From contig OZ024884.1 of NCBI GenBank assembly GCA_964017185.1, positions 11,757,548 through 11,821,547 on the forward strand: a DNA stretch of 64,000 bases. Direction: 5' to 3'. A program made the position numbers and the translations under genes. Of this stretch, positions 1 to 10,824 are shown one piece after another. This DNA is from Rugalucina vietnamica. Its lineage: Eukaryota > Mollusca > Bivalvia > Lucinida > Lucinidae. How positions within the stretch are numbered: the stretch's first letter is position 1; every line of letters starts with the position of its first letter. Below the pieces are notes generated by a model. That model saw only the letters and a list, made by a program, of their open reading frames with translations. It ran no database searches and was not told the origin of the DNA.

Positions 1-231
1 TTTAAAATATTTTTGTGCTGTTGGCGCCTTATGTATGTTTTCATATTTTTAGTTAAGTTAAGGTAACTGAGTGGCCACCTAATGGGAAAATAGCTGCTCA
101 TTCGGCTTACGAAATGTTTTCATGGTATAAGTACCTGATTGTTAGTTTGGTTTTTTCCCACCTCGGTTTTTGGAGTGGGAATCTTTTTCTGATTGTGCCT
201 TTTCCTGATCTTTGCCTACTTGTACCTTTCT
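1..231 (+). mobile_element. 3' part of a short interspersed retroposon-like repeat
   Basis: The same sequence recurs at 43227-43487, 39711-39770 and 10137-10168. All copies end with CTACTTGTACCTTT but begin at different points, the pattern of 5'-truncated retroposons. This copy runs off the left edge of the window. No coding region or poly(A) tail is seen, so the parent class is unknown. Confidence 0.6.
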
Positions 232-237
232 AAATAT

Positions 238-306
238 CTTCTGTGACTGTACAGCCCGGTTTGTGTCAGACCTGGTCGGAACCCACATTGTTCGCACAGG
301 CTCATA
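238..306 (+). mobile_element. Fragment of palindromic MITE family B
   Basis: The stretch matches the 3' arm of family B (GTACAGGCCGGTTTGTGTC region, then the CACATTGTT end), as seen complete at 62472-62707 and 56210-56447. The palindromic core and 5' terminus are missing. Confidence 0.6.
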
Positions 307-334
307 TAGTCCTAAACCAACAGTATAGCATTAA

Positions 335-613
335 CATCAGGAAAAAACGTCCGTGCAATGAATACCCCTGTAAACCCCACTTTTATATAGTAAAACTGGG
401 GTATGCAGGGGTATACTTATTTTTCTTATTTTTGCCCCAAAACATAGATTGTGGGTACTCGTTAGAACCGCCTCGCCGAGGCAGTTCTAACTTGTACCCA
501 CAATCTATGTTTTGAGCAAAAATAAGAAAAATATAAAAAAATTTCAGCTAAAAGTTTTCAATTTTTGAAGCTCAAAAATTGTCTGTATATTGCATGGGCA
601 AGTTTTCGTAATG
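335..613 (-). mobile_element. Palindromic MITE family A, copy 1
   Basis: Imperfect terminal inverted repeats (CATCAGGAAAA at one end, TTTTCGTAATG at the other) flank a ~70-bp near-perfect palindrome at 441-511 whose arms read ACATAGATTGTGGGTAC and its complement around GCCTCGCCGAGGC. Seven further copies lie in the window, in both orientations. One core arm has drifted (GGCAG instead of GGCGG). Confidence 0.85.
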
Positions 614-721
614 AGTCAAAGTGAGTTATCACCTGCTATCACATCTTACTTCATAACTAAATAACTTAAATAACACTAAACATTCTAAACACTTCAGAAA
701 ACAAGAACTCCGCGGAGGTCG

Positions 722-1563
722 ATATCGCACCTGCATCGGGCAAAATAACTAAAAACGTGAAATATAGGTCAAAAGCACCAGGTAAAGGTGTGTTCTGAAA
801 GGGTATGTGGAGAACATTTACTATGCAAGGTTTCACACTCACAGCTATCACTGATGCAGAAAAAAACAATTTGGCTTAAAAATTAACAAAGTCAATGGAC
901 CATGAAATATAGGTCAAGGTCAGCGGGTCAAGGTGTGTGCTTGAAGGGTATTTCAAGGACAATTACTATGCAAGGTTTCACACTCGCAGCTATCACTAAT
1001 GCAGAGAAAACCAAACTTTGACGTAAAAATTAACAAAGTCAATGGACCGTGAAATATAGGTCAAGGTCAGCGGGTCAAGGTGCATGCTTGAAGGGTATGT
1101 CAAGGGCAATTACTATGCAAGGTTTCACCCTCACGGCTATCACTGATGTCGAGAAAACCAAACTTCGACGTAAAAATTTTCAAAGTCAGTGGACCGTGAA
1201 ATATAGGTCAAAGGTACTAGGTCAAGGTGGCGGCTTGAAGGGTATGTCAAGGACAATTACTATGCAAGGTTTCAGACTCGCAGCTATCACTGATGTCGAG
1301 AAAACTAAACTTCGACGTAAAAATTTTCAAAGTCAGTGGACCGTGAAATATAGGTCAAGGGTACTGGGTCAAGGTGGCGGCTTGAAGGGTATGTCAAGGA
1401 CAATTACTATGCAAGGTTTCAGACTCGCAGCTATCACTGACGTCGAGAAAACTAAACTTCGACGTAAATGTTGACGGACGGACGAACGGACGGACGGACA
1501 TACAGACGGACGGACAGAAATTTGGACTCCTATATCGCACCCTGCTATAAGCAGGTGCGATAA
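722..1563 (+). mobile_element. Helentron/pearl-like nonautonomous element with 147-bp repeats
   Basis: The 5' end (ATCGCACCTG) is the inverse of the 3' end, where a hairpin (TCGCACC...GGTGCGA) sits at 1534-1560. The interior holds about five tandem units of ~147 bp beginning at 757, 902, 1049, 1197 and 1343, then a (GGAC)n-type microsatellite at 1472-1520. Tandem core, microsatellite and terminal 3' hairpin are the layout described for Helentron-derived nonautonomous elements, including molluscan pearl elements. The class assignment is inference from structure; no transposase is encoded. Confidence 0.65.
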
Positions 1564-1805
1564 AAAGCTGATATCGATTGAGGTCTGTCTATGAAAAAAC
1601 AAAAACATGACAAAAACACAGTGGAGCAATTCTACATACGAGTAATTTTGCTTATTTCTCCATAAAATCAATGCTGCAGTATCAGCTTAACTTATCGTTC
1701 TAGATAGAGATTACTTTGTTGGCCAAAAAGTATGAACAGAATCTGTACGATGCTAACAAATTTAAGATTAATGAAAAAAAAGAGTCAATAAGCAATGCTT
1801 ATTAA
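1564..1805. other. Unassigned AT-rich spacer
   Basis: No coding potential, repeat match within the window or structural signal was recognised between the two tandem-repeat elements. Confidence 0.5.
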
Positions 1806-3083
1806 ATACCCCCCGCAGGGTGACTGTTTACCACAAAAATTATTTTGGCAATATAATCTCTTCATGCAAATGTCCAATGGGTGTACATCATGTAGGTATG
1901 ATATCAAATTGTTCCATCAAAAACTGAGGTAAGAAAAACTAATAAAAATTGTCTAAGTTCTCATAGCTGTCATTTTGTCAAAATTTATTTTTTCACAATA
2001 AAATTTCTTCATGCATGTCCAGTGAGTATACATCATGTAGGCACGATATCAAATTGTTCCATCAAAAACTGTGGTAGTAGTTGATCGGCCCATGAAAGCC
2101 CTTACCTGTAAAAAACTAAGAAAAATTGACTAAGTTCTCATAGCTGTCATTTTGTCAAAAATTATTTTTTCGCAATAAAATTTCTTCATGCAAATGTCCA
2201 AGGAGTGTACATCATGTATGCATGATATCAAATTGTTCCATCAAAAACTGTGGTAGGAGTTGATCGGCCTATGTAAAAGCCTTTACCTGTAAAAAATAAG
2301 AAAAATTGTCTAAGTTCTCATAGCTGTAATTTCGTCAAAAATTATTATTTCTCAATAAAATTTCTTCATGCAAATGTCCAATGGGTTTACATCATGTAGG
2401 CATGATATCAAATTGTTCCATCAAAAACTGTGGTAGGAGTTGATCGGCCCATGAAAGCCCTTACCTGTAAAAAAAACTAAGAAAAATTGCCTAAGCTCAC
2501 ATAGCTGTCATTTTGTCAAAAATTATTTTTTCGCAATAAAATTTCTTCATGCAAATGTCAAATGGGTGTACATCATGTAGGCATGATATCAAATTGTTCC
2601 ATCAAAAACTGTGGTAGGAGTTGACCGGCCTGTGAAAGCCGTTACCTGTAAAAAAAACTAAGAAAATTGCCTAAGTTCTCATAGCTGTCATTTTGTCCAA
2701 AATTATTTTTTCGCAATAACGTTTCTTCATGCAAATGTCCAATGGGTCTACATCATTGAGGCATAATATCAAAAAGTCCAACAAAAACTGTGGTAGGAGT
2801 TGATCGGCCCGTAAATGCACTATCTTCACTGTATACAAAAGCCATCAAGAACTATAAAGGGAAGTAACTCAAAAGGGACTGGCCCCTAGCCCTTAATTTT
2901 TGCATGTACATATTTGCTCCTAGATATGCAGATGCCTGCAAAGTTTCATTAAATTCCATCAATGGGTCTTCAAGATATTAGAGAAACAAAACGTTACGGA
3001 CGGACGGACGAACGCACGCACGGACGGACGGACAACGTGAAAACAGTATACCCCCCTTAAAACTTTGTTTTGGAGGGGTATAA
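1806..3083 (+). mobile_element. Helentron/pearl-like nonautonomous element with 180-bp repeats
   Basis: The element begins ATACCCCCCGCAGGG and ends with a hairpin in which CCCCCCTT pairs with GGAGGGG followed by TATAAAA (about 3051-3083). Six tandem units are marked by CATCATGTAGGCATGATATC-type starts at 1886, 2031, 2210, 2390, 2571 and 2751, so the period is ~180 bp. A degenerate GGAC/GCAC microsatellite lies at 2997-3035. The layout matches the element at 722-1563 but the sequence is unrelated. Confidence 0.65.
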
Positions 3084-3540
3084 AAAGTGCACGTTGAAAT
3101 AAGTTCTAAAATAAATAAATTGGAAGAATAAAAGCAGCTTCATATGTAAGGGTGACAATTCAGTTGAGTTTTATATCTGGTTTGGATTCTTCTTATAAAC
3201 AAATAGAAACTATACGATCACCAAAAGCTGTTTAACATTGGAGACCTTTTTGATTTTGCATAAACTGTCCGTTATTGTACGTCTGAAAGCATACATTGTA
3301 AAAGTGTTTGTAAATACAAATAATGAAATAGGTTTTGTCGTATGTGGGATAAGTTGGAAACTTATTAAACTTATTGTTTGGCACCAAGACTGGTGCAGAC
3401 CTGAAATGTTTTGCTGCCGATTGATCAGGATATATTTTTCTTAATGACATGACATGGGGGAATGTTAAGGATTTGAAAACTTCCCATCTTCTTGTGAAGC
3501 TTCATGTTATTGGTGTTGTAGATAATTATAAAAGATTCAT
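3084..3540. other. Unassigned spacer
   Basis: Short overlapping frames on both strands around 3232-3450 have no recognisable motif and look like chance. Nothing else was identified. Confidence 0.4.
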
Positions 3541-3544
3541 ATTT

Positions 3545-3822
3545 GTTTGTTTGAATTGATACTTAACGTTCAGACAACAGCTATGGTCATGTCGGGATGT
3601 TGTCTTTATTTTATTGGACTTTTACCGAAAAATGGGAATATCATTGCATCCAAGAAGCGCTTCAAATGCAACCATCCAAGTAAGCCACAAAGGCAAATAC
3701 GTATGGATGGTCTGACTTGAACTTCTTTTCCTGGGCAGGCTCAGGCCAGAGCGGTCAGTATGTATAAGCTTTGCCTGGATACACAAGCGGCCCATCTATT
3801 TCTTTAGGCTCAAATGGTCGGG
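3545..3822 (+). mobile_element. SINE-like repeat (family V), copy 1
   Basis: The order of blocks (CTTAACGTTC, CAGCTATGG, a TGGGACTTTT-like block, CCTGGGCAGGCTCAG, CCAGAGCGGT, then TCTATTTCTTTAGGC) repeats at 51897-52155, and the first blocks recur inverted at 59093-59200. The copies are diverged but collinear, so this is a dispersed repeat and not a gene. A tRNA-like head is visible only in the 59.2-kb copy. Confidence 0.55.
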
Positions 3823-4192
3823 GCCCATATTCCCATACGACTACCCTTGAGGTTTAGACAAAAAGCCATTTTTTAAAACATCAGCATTAAATACAGGTTG
3901 CCTTCTTGTACCTTTCAGTAGAAAATTAATTATGTATGTGCGTTGATTAACTTTAGTGTTTAATGAATATTATGGATAACATCCCAAAAAAGGCTAGTCA
4001 AGTCTCTGTGTGATGTATTTTCCAGTCATTAATTCCCATCGAAACACAAAAAAACGACAAGTGGCCTAAAAGAAATGACGTAACGTCAAAGAAATGGGTA
4101 AAGGCAACAATACATCTATATTATTCGGCTCACCATTAAACCACCATAATAAAATATATTGCAGAGCAACGCTCACAAGAAGAGACAATATT
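3823..4192. other. Unassigned spacer
   Basis: No open frame or repeat match was recognised. The retroelement mosaic begins just downstream. Confidence 0.4.
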
Positions 4193-4592
4193 GTTTACGC
4201 ATCCCCTTCGGATTGAAGACTTCTCAATGACAAGCGATAACCAGCTGATAGATTCAATATAACTATTGCTTCAAAAATGGGCCACATTTGATTGGTTCCA
4301 CAGAAGAGAGACGAAAGACTGGTTAAAAGAAGACGTTCTACTGAGGAGTATGTGGCTCTCAATAAGCACTATATTCACAATTTCAGATGTCTTTATGGTG
4401 GATAGTATCCATCAAGAATGTGATGGGTTGATGCATTCTAGTTATGGACTATTCTATATGATTCAAACGTGTACAAATTGTTTATAAGGTATGTTTTGGT
4501 GTGTAATTTATCTTTTGTATGTTTTGGTATATTTAAAACCTGCTTTTGTATGTTTTAGTACTGTTATCGTTGCGATTTGAAATGCTGCTATG
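4193..4592 (+). pseudogene. Retroelement accessory-gene fragment (middle segment)
   Basis: The stretch is homologous to the middle of the accessory reading frame seen intact at 5209-6468: a frame at 4266-4487 carries a match to the LSxxTIFTxxDxFxVDxxHQ block. Near-identical fragments occur at 7836-8140 and 15999-16300. The segment continues into AT-rich non-coding sequence ending GCTGCTATG, immediately before an LTR. Here the ATTGGTTCCACAG context continues straight into the fragment, whereas other copies have an LTR end in place of ATTGG. The reading frame is short and truncated on both sides. Confidence 0.55.
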
Positions 4593-5294
4593 TGTCGGGA
4601 CGGAAAAAACATCAACAACTGTTCTTATTACAAGCCAAGTTCATTCAGTATAAACAACATAGAAATCCATTACCTGGCTTGCGTAAGATTAACGTGTTTC
4701 TCTTTCATGAAACTATTTCATTCATAAATCCAGCAGGCGATACTAGTAGAAATGATCAGGCCTTATGTAGAAGTAAGTCAAGCGTATTAGCTACCAGAAT
4801 CATGGGATGGATGTGTGGCTCAACATGGGCGATCTCAGTTGTAAAGCTGCCATCGTCTCGTTGAGTTATACATTTGTTCCCTCTGATTTTAGGTAAGCTG
4901 ATATTATATTTTATATAAATAATTTCAATTGATTATTACTTGAAAATCCATGAAAGTAACAATAAAATAGAATACAGTATTTTAGCTTAATTATGCAATT
5001 TCTGATATTCCTAATTTGCATGTATTTAGTAAACTTGTTGAATTTTGTATGCTATTAAATAATTTAAAGATTTACATGTGAATATATTTTACTGCTGAAT
5101 ATAGGTTAAACAATATAGTATTCGACTGTTCATGCCATGCTCATTAAATTCATGTTCACCATTAAATAAAGAGTTGTAAAGCTGCCATCGTCTCGTTGAG
5201 TTATACATTTGTTCCCTCTGATTTTAGGCCATACGAAACGAATAGAAACGAGTCCACATTACAACAGATCCCGTCCCCCATATCTTCGCGATAT
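4593..5294 (+). mobile_element. LTR, copy 1 (5' LTR of provirus A)
   Basis: About 702 bp, starting TGTCGGGACGG and ending near TCTTCGCGATAT; near-identical copies of the same length lie at 7134-7835, 9298-10000 and 15297-15998. A TATA-like TATATAAA is at 4912-4919 and an AATAAA at 5165-5170. A 55-bp direct repeat occurs at 4838-4892 and 5173-5227: the first copy is followed by GTAAGC and the second ends in a pyrimidine-rich stretch plus AG, so the 335 bases between look like an intron. U3, R and U5 limits are inferred. Confidence 0.75.
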
Positions 5295-6468
5295 TCCACA
5301 GAAGAGAGACGAAAGACTGGTTAAAAGAAGACGTTCTTCTAAGGCATTTCAGATTTGTCCAATCAACACACGATCCATAAACATAAGTGTTTGTGCAGCA
5401 AAAAATAGGCTTGCCTTTGCTGTCAATGCAATACGTACGGAGCTGGGACATAATATAAATGACACTGTCAAATTATTAGAACAGCTATTACCTAACACAG
5501 AATTACAAAGTGTTGAAACCAAGCGTAAACGTGCCTTGTTCCCATTTTTAGGGTCCATCATACATGATATCACTGGACTAAGTGATAAAGAAGAAATGGA
5601 ACAAGTACAAGGACAAATAAACCTCCTTAAAAAGGCATTTCTCAAAGAACTAGTAAAAATGCATTCGGAAGTGCCAAGAGCACTTCTATTCGAGGTAAAT
5701 CCTATTCACAGAAAGACTAAATCTACAGTCAATATTTCTCTTCCTCCCGGTTTTGATCATAGTGATGTGTTTAAATTTTTGCATATATTGCAGACAGAAG
5801 AAACTTTCCCTTTGATCACAATGATAAACCAAGGTTTATCCATGCATACCATATTCACTTTTGCAGATTACTTCATTGTAGACGGTTTTCACCAGGTATT
5901 CTATTCTTACAATTTCCGCAATTTAACCTTTACAACTGAGTATTTACAACCTCTTATAACATATTACGGATTCAATCACCCAACGACATATAAGTTTATA
6001 ATCAAGTTATGTATGATGTATTATACACCACCATATGTACTAGCTAACCTCCTCGTCTCACCTAATGCTTATGACCGTGTTGGTCGTTTTCAAATATCAC
6101 CAATAGTTATCTGTTTAAATAAATACAGGAATCGCGGGACAGATATATACAGAAAGGATCAAACAGTTTATCACTGTTTTAACTGTGATAAACGCGAAAC
6201 TGGACGTGAACCCCCTCTTTATAACCCACTAATACGTCACAAAAAGGTCCCCCTTTTCCCTGAGTGTTGTGGTCAACACATGCATGTTCTGAAGAAATTT
6301 TCTTGGGGAAGGATTAAATTCATCGAATGTTCCTGTTGTAATTACCAATGCAGATATCCTGCTAAAAAGCTCTATCAATTTTATTGTATCAGACGAATTA
6401 AAATGAATCCTTGTCCTCCAGAAATTTTGTTATGTTATAATATTTTGGAAACTGAACTTACACATTAG
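5209..6468 (+). pseudogene. Env-derived / accessory zinc-protein fusion ORF (intact frame)
   Basis: An uninterrupted 419-codon frame. The first ~45 codons come from the LTR end and its flank. From 5343 the sequence matches the Env-like ORF at 13500, including a furin-type KRKR at 5524-5535 followed by a hydrophobic fusion-peptide-like stretch. After the INLLKKA block near 5636 it switches to an unrelated accessory domain. That domain ends in cysteine-rich motifs (CFNC near 6175, CCG..H.H near 6266, CSCC/CNYQC near 6334) that resemble a RING-like zinc fold. Relative to the 13.3-kb copy it lacks the signal peptide and about 65 N-terminal Env codons. The related Env copy at 36461 continues differently after KKA, into a coiled coil, so the join is a recombination product. 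It may be expressed but is most simply a retroelement relic. Confidence 0.6.
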
Positions 6469-7133
6469 CGTGCATGCCGCCTTTTTACCTGCATCATGCA
6501 TATATATATATATATTGTGATAATTGATATACATTTTTGCTAGTGTTCATGAATAATTATGTTATACTTGCAGGCAAACAATTGATTGTGCAATAATAGG
6601 TATGATAAAGTCTTATTCTTTCATGAGCTACGTATAATGATTATTACAATAATGAATTTATTTGCATTGTACATTGTTTATCACATTTTTGTGGTATTTG
6701 TATACAATATTCAAATCCCTTTGATATGCTTGTATTCATGTTTGTTTCATTACTTTTCGAACATCTTTCTGTAACAATGATGTTGTCTAGTAAATACATC
6801 AGTGGCACAGGACTTCCATTGATCATTTTATAGAACTTTCAATATAATGCAAATATTAGATTACCCATGATTGTTCTTAGCATTCGGCGATTGTTGCACT
6901 CTCGTTAAATAATATTACTCGTGTTTTATATTAATATTGATTTCTTTCGCAAAATAATTGTGCGGACGAACGTGCACATGTTGTCATTTGCGTTCTACTT
7001 TATTCTGTCATTTAATTACAATATAACGCTGTGGGTATTTCAAATTCAAAAGTCACCAGGTAAAGATTTACACAGAAAACTTATCATTCATTCTGCCTCG
7101 GGGTCTCGGCAAATTTAGAGGGCGTGGAATATT
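6469..7133 (+). mobile_element. 3' untranslated part of provirus A
   Basis: AT-rich non-coding sequence nearly identical to 14623-15296. It ends with a purine-rich GAGGGCGTGG just before the next LTR, a possible polypurine tract for plus-strand priming. Confidence 0.6.
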
Positions 7134-7835
7134 TGTCAGGACGGAAAAAACATCAACAACTGTTCTTATTACAAGCCAAGTTCATTCAGTATAAACAACA
7201 TAGAAATCTATTACCTGGCTTGCGTAAGATTAACATGTTTTTCTCTCATGAAACTATTTCATTCAAAAATCCAGCAGACGATACCAGTAGAAATGACCAG
7301 GCCTTATGTAGAAGTAAGTCAAGCGTATTAGCTACCAGAATCATGGGATGGATGTGTGGCTCAACCTCGGCGATCTCAGTTGTAAAGCTGCCATCGTCTC
7401 GTTGAGTTATACATTTGTTCCCTCTGATTTCAGGTAAGCTGATATTATATTTTATATGAATAATTTCAACTGATTATTACTTGAAAATCCATGAAAGTAA
7501 CAATAAAATAGAATACAGTATTTTAGCTTAATTATGCAATTTCTGATATTCCTAATTTGCATGTATTTAGTAAACTTGTTGAATTTTGTATGTTAGTAAA
7601 TAATTTAAAGATTTACATGTGAATATACTTTAATGCTGAATATAGGTTAAACAATATAGTATTCGACTGTTCATGCCATGCTCATTAAATTCATGTTCAC
7701 CATTGAATAAAGAGTTGTAAAGTTGCCATCGTCTCGTTGAGTTATACATTAGTTCCCTCTGATTTTAGGCCATACGAAACGAATAGAAACGAGTCCACAT
7801 TACAACAGATCCCGTCCCCCATATCTTCGCGATAT
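7134..7835 (+). mobile_element. LTR, copy 2 (3' LTR of provirus A)
   Basis: Same 702-bp unit as 4593-5294. The intron-like segment is 7434-7768, with CAG/GTAAGC before it and TTTTAG at its end. The sequence after the LTR (CCACAGAAGAGAG) is the same one found after the LTRs ending at 5294 and 15998. Confidence 0.75.
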
Positions 7836-8140
7836 TCCACAGAAGAGAGACGAAAGACTGGTTAAAAGAAGACGTTCTTCTGAGGAGTATGTGGCTCTCA
7901 ATCAGCACTATATTCACAATTGCAGATGTCTTTATGGTGGATAGTATCCATCAAGAATGTTATGGGTTGATGCATTCTAGTTATGGACTATTCTATATGA
8001 TTCAAACGTGTACAAATTGTTTATAAGGTGTGTTTTGGTGTGTAATTTATCTTTTGTATGTTTTGGTATATTTAAAACCTGCTTTTGTACATGTATGTTT
8101 TAGTACTGTTATCGTTGCGATTTGAAATGCTGCTATGTCA
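7836..8140 (+). pseudogene. Retroelement accessory-gene fragment (middle segment)
   Basis: Near-identical to 4262-4590 and 15999-16300. It carries the LSxxTIFTxxDxFxVDxxHQ block, then drifts into AT-rich sequence ending GCTGCTATG. Here that end is followed by TCACCGAAACG and not by an LTR, so this copy preserves the uninterrupted context of the 4593 LTR junction. Confidence 0.55.
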
Positions 8141-9290
8141 CCGAAACGAATCAGAACCCCTTAAACTACCCAGTCTTCCAGGAACGACACAAACGTCGAA
8201 ATGGAGGGAGACAAAAGGACCGAGAGACGAAAGACCTTAGAAATATTTCAGTGCGTTTATAAGACCTGCATGTATCAATGTTTGGGTATTTTATCGCTGC
8301 ATTTGCGAGCAGCTATATTTTGGTGTGTAATTTTATTTGTCTTTTATATTCGTTGGAATATTTCAAACTTGCTTTTATATGTTTTAAGGGACCAAGTAGG
8401 ATAAAATTCAGTTAAAGAGTATTTATATGATATATTAATTCAAGCCTATTACCAACCCTATTTAATCACAGATGTCCTTGTATTGCAATTCCAAGCGGCC
8501 AGAGTTGCGCTTGAACGCTTAGAAAGCCAACTTTTGATACGACAATCAAACTATACCCACATCCGAACGCTACTTTATCGCAACCAATATATTAAAGACC
8601 TCAACCATAGGCGCCCTTATCTATTCAGAGAAATTCCTGTAACCCAAGTTACAGGACTTTAATGCACATTATATTAGAATTTTATTTAGAAAAAAGACAT
8701 AAGCTGTGTGTGCATAGCAATTGAACCTTCTTTCCCACGATAACTAACTCAAACACCTAAAGATTCTTTTCTGCTTAAAAACGAAAGTAACAATTATATC
8801 ATTTGTAAGTTGTATTTCCCGTTAATCAAATACAATTTATTGCAGTATCGGACTATTTTAAAGCATAAGCTAAGGTTCATCAACTGAAGGAGGGTGATGC
8901 ATTTAAGATTACTTTTCCATTTTGTCTTATACTTTACAAAACGCTGAACCTTATTTACGTATAATAACTATGCCATGAAGAATTTTTTGTATTTTTACAG
9001 ATTATTTTCAAGTAAACAGTATCTTCACAGAATTATCAGATTTTAGTGATGATTTAAAATATGAACCACATTATCTGAAGATACTAATTAAATATCGTGG
9101 ATTGTCAGGCCTCCTCACAAATTAATTCCTACAAAAAATGAGTGAACATTTTCGAACAACGCCAGATAAAATTATAAGAACATTGGGTCCCAACTGTAAC
9201 TTTATACATACATTGAAAAACCACTTAAGAGGACCAAAACGCTTCATCGAATTCCATAAATCAGTTTAAAGGCCAACATATCGTTTTTTG
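8141..9290 (+). pseudogene. Accessory gene P/RING family, upstream copy
   Basis: A frame over 8440-8662 contains YYQPY, QFxxARVxLE and a PYLFREIP block shared with the P-family copies at 40.4 and 25.0 kb. After a likely intron, an acceptor (TTTTTACAG at about 8993-9001) leads into DYFxV... coding that resembles the middle of the 5209-6468 frame. That coding runs to 9290 with in-frame stops at the ends of the LLTN and FHKSV blocks. The RING-like C-terminus is cut off by the LTR at 9298; the paralogous copy at 21522-21902 retains it. No function is known. Zinc-finger similarity suggests a nucleic-acid-binding or ubiquitin-ligase-type accessory protein, which is inference. Confidence 0.5.
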
Positions 9291-9297
9291 TGCCATG

Positions 9298-10000
9298 TGT
9301 CGGGGCGGAAAAAACATCAACAACTGTTCTTATTACAAGCCAAGTTCATTCAGTATAAACAACATAGAAATCCATTACCTGGCTTGCGTAAGATTAACAT
9401 GTTTCTCTCTCATGAAACTATTTCATTCATAAATCCAGCAGACGATACCAGTAGAAATGATCAGGCCAGATGTAGAAGTAAGTCAAGCGTATTAGCTACC
9501 AGAATCATGGGGTGGATGTGTGGCTCAACCTGGGCGATCTCAGTTGTAAAGCTGCCATTGTCTCGTTGAGTTATACATTTGTTCCCTCTGATTTTAGGTA
9601 AGCTGATATTATATTTTATATATAAATAATTTCAATTGATTATTACTTGAAAATCCATGAAAGTAACAATAAAATAGAATACAGTATTTTAGCTTAATTA
9701 TGCAATTTCTGATATTCCTAATTTGCACGTATTTAATAAACTTGTTGAATTTTGTATGTTAGTAAATAATTTAAAGATATACATGTGAATATATTTAATG
9801 CTGAATATAGGTTAAACAATATAGTATTCGACTGTTCATGCCATGCTCATTAAATTCATGTTCACCATTAAATAAAGAGTTGTAAAGCTGCCATCGTCTC
9901 GTTGAGTTATACATTTGTTCCCTCTGATTTTAGGCCATACGAAACGAATAGAAACGAGTCTACATTACAACAGATCCCGTCCCCAATATCTTCTTGATAT
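9298..10000 (+). mobile_element. 5' LTR of provirus B
   Basis: Starts TGTCGGGGCGG and ends near TTCTTGATAT. The intron-like segment is 9598-9933. It differs from the 15297 LTR by a few scattered substitutions by eye, so the pair is young relative to the other decay in the region. Its left edge cuts a sequence that continues uninterrupted at 21534 (GTGCCATGAGATCG). Confidence 0.75.
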
Positions 10001-10002
10001 AA

Positions 10003-10019
10003 TGGTGGAAAATCCGGAC
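10003..10019 (+). other. Putative primer-binding site
   Basis: TGGTGGAAAATCCGGAC begins with TGG two bases after the LTR end and could pair with the 3' CCA end of a tRNA. A related TGGTGGAGAATCCGAGC occurs after LTR-like leaders at 29029, 30199 and 31491, and a TAGTGGAGAATCTCGG form at about 26797. Conservation of this block between otherwise diverged leaders supports the call. The tRNA was not identified. Confidence 0.55.
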
Positions 10020-10136
10020 TTTTAAAAAACACTTCCCACGTGTTTAAACACATTTCGTTCGTATGGCAACGCCAATAAACTATCGGCATAAGTACAATAC
10101 ACGGAGTAAATCAAATTATCAGAATGGACATTCAGC

Positions 10137-10168
10137 TTTTTCCTGATCTTTGCCTACTTGTACCTTTT
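10137..10168 (+). mobile_element. 32-bp retroposon fragment inside gag
   Basis: CCTGATCTTTGCCTACTTG is the extreme 3' end of the repeat at 1-231 and 43227-43487. It breaks gag shortly after its N-terminal YNTRS motif. A severely 5'-truncated insertion explains it best. Confidence 0.6.
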
Positions 10169-10824
10169 CACGCCACAACTCAGATTTCCTCCACCGCCGC
10201 TGATTCCACGTCATCTCAGTCCGATAGTTAGCCAACTTTTCGCCAATAACACTACGGGGACAACAATAACAACTCCAGCATCTGGGACAATCTCATCCAC
10301 GGCAACAGGTACACCTCTTGCCGGTGCATCCAATACTTCAGCCCCACCACCCTTGCCAGGGCATGTGAAGCCAATAGATACCACAGTAACAACCGCCTAC
10401 GACACAGTGGTAACTACGCCTGGGTCAGTTTCGACACAAGAAGCGGTCATTAATCAACCACCACCGCCTGGGACAGTGTCTTTCCCTGTGCTTGCAAATT
10501 CCAGCGGGGCAACACTTCCTGCACAGGGAACGGTCGCAAATCAACCTCCACCATCTGGGACAGTACCATTGCCACCAGTGGTAATCTCAAGTGCGAACGC
10601 TTCCACAGTGAATACAGGATTACCAAGTGCTAGCGGATTAAACATTACTGGACCATTAATTCCAAATTCCACTACATGTACAAGTGTTATTGACTTAACT
10701 GTTCCCAAGACTGCTGTGGGGGCTACCTCTGTGGCGGCTGCTGCTTCTACCAGTGTTACAAACATTGATTCTGGCAGTGTTTTCAGTACCAGTACAGGAC
10801 AAGATTCAGCAAAGAACAACACAA

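Noticed and set aside
1049..1474. 141-codon open frame with three near-identical repeats
   Set aside because: It is the 147-bp tandem unit (49 codons) read through. The period being a multiple of three keeps the frame open; there are no domain features and it lies inside a Helentron-like element.
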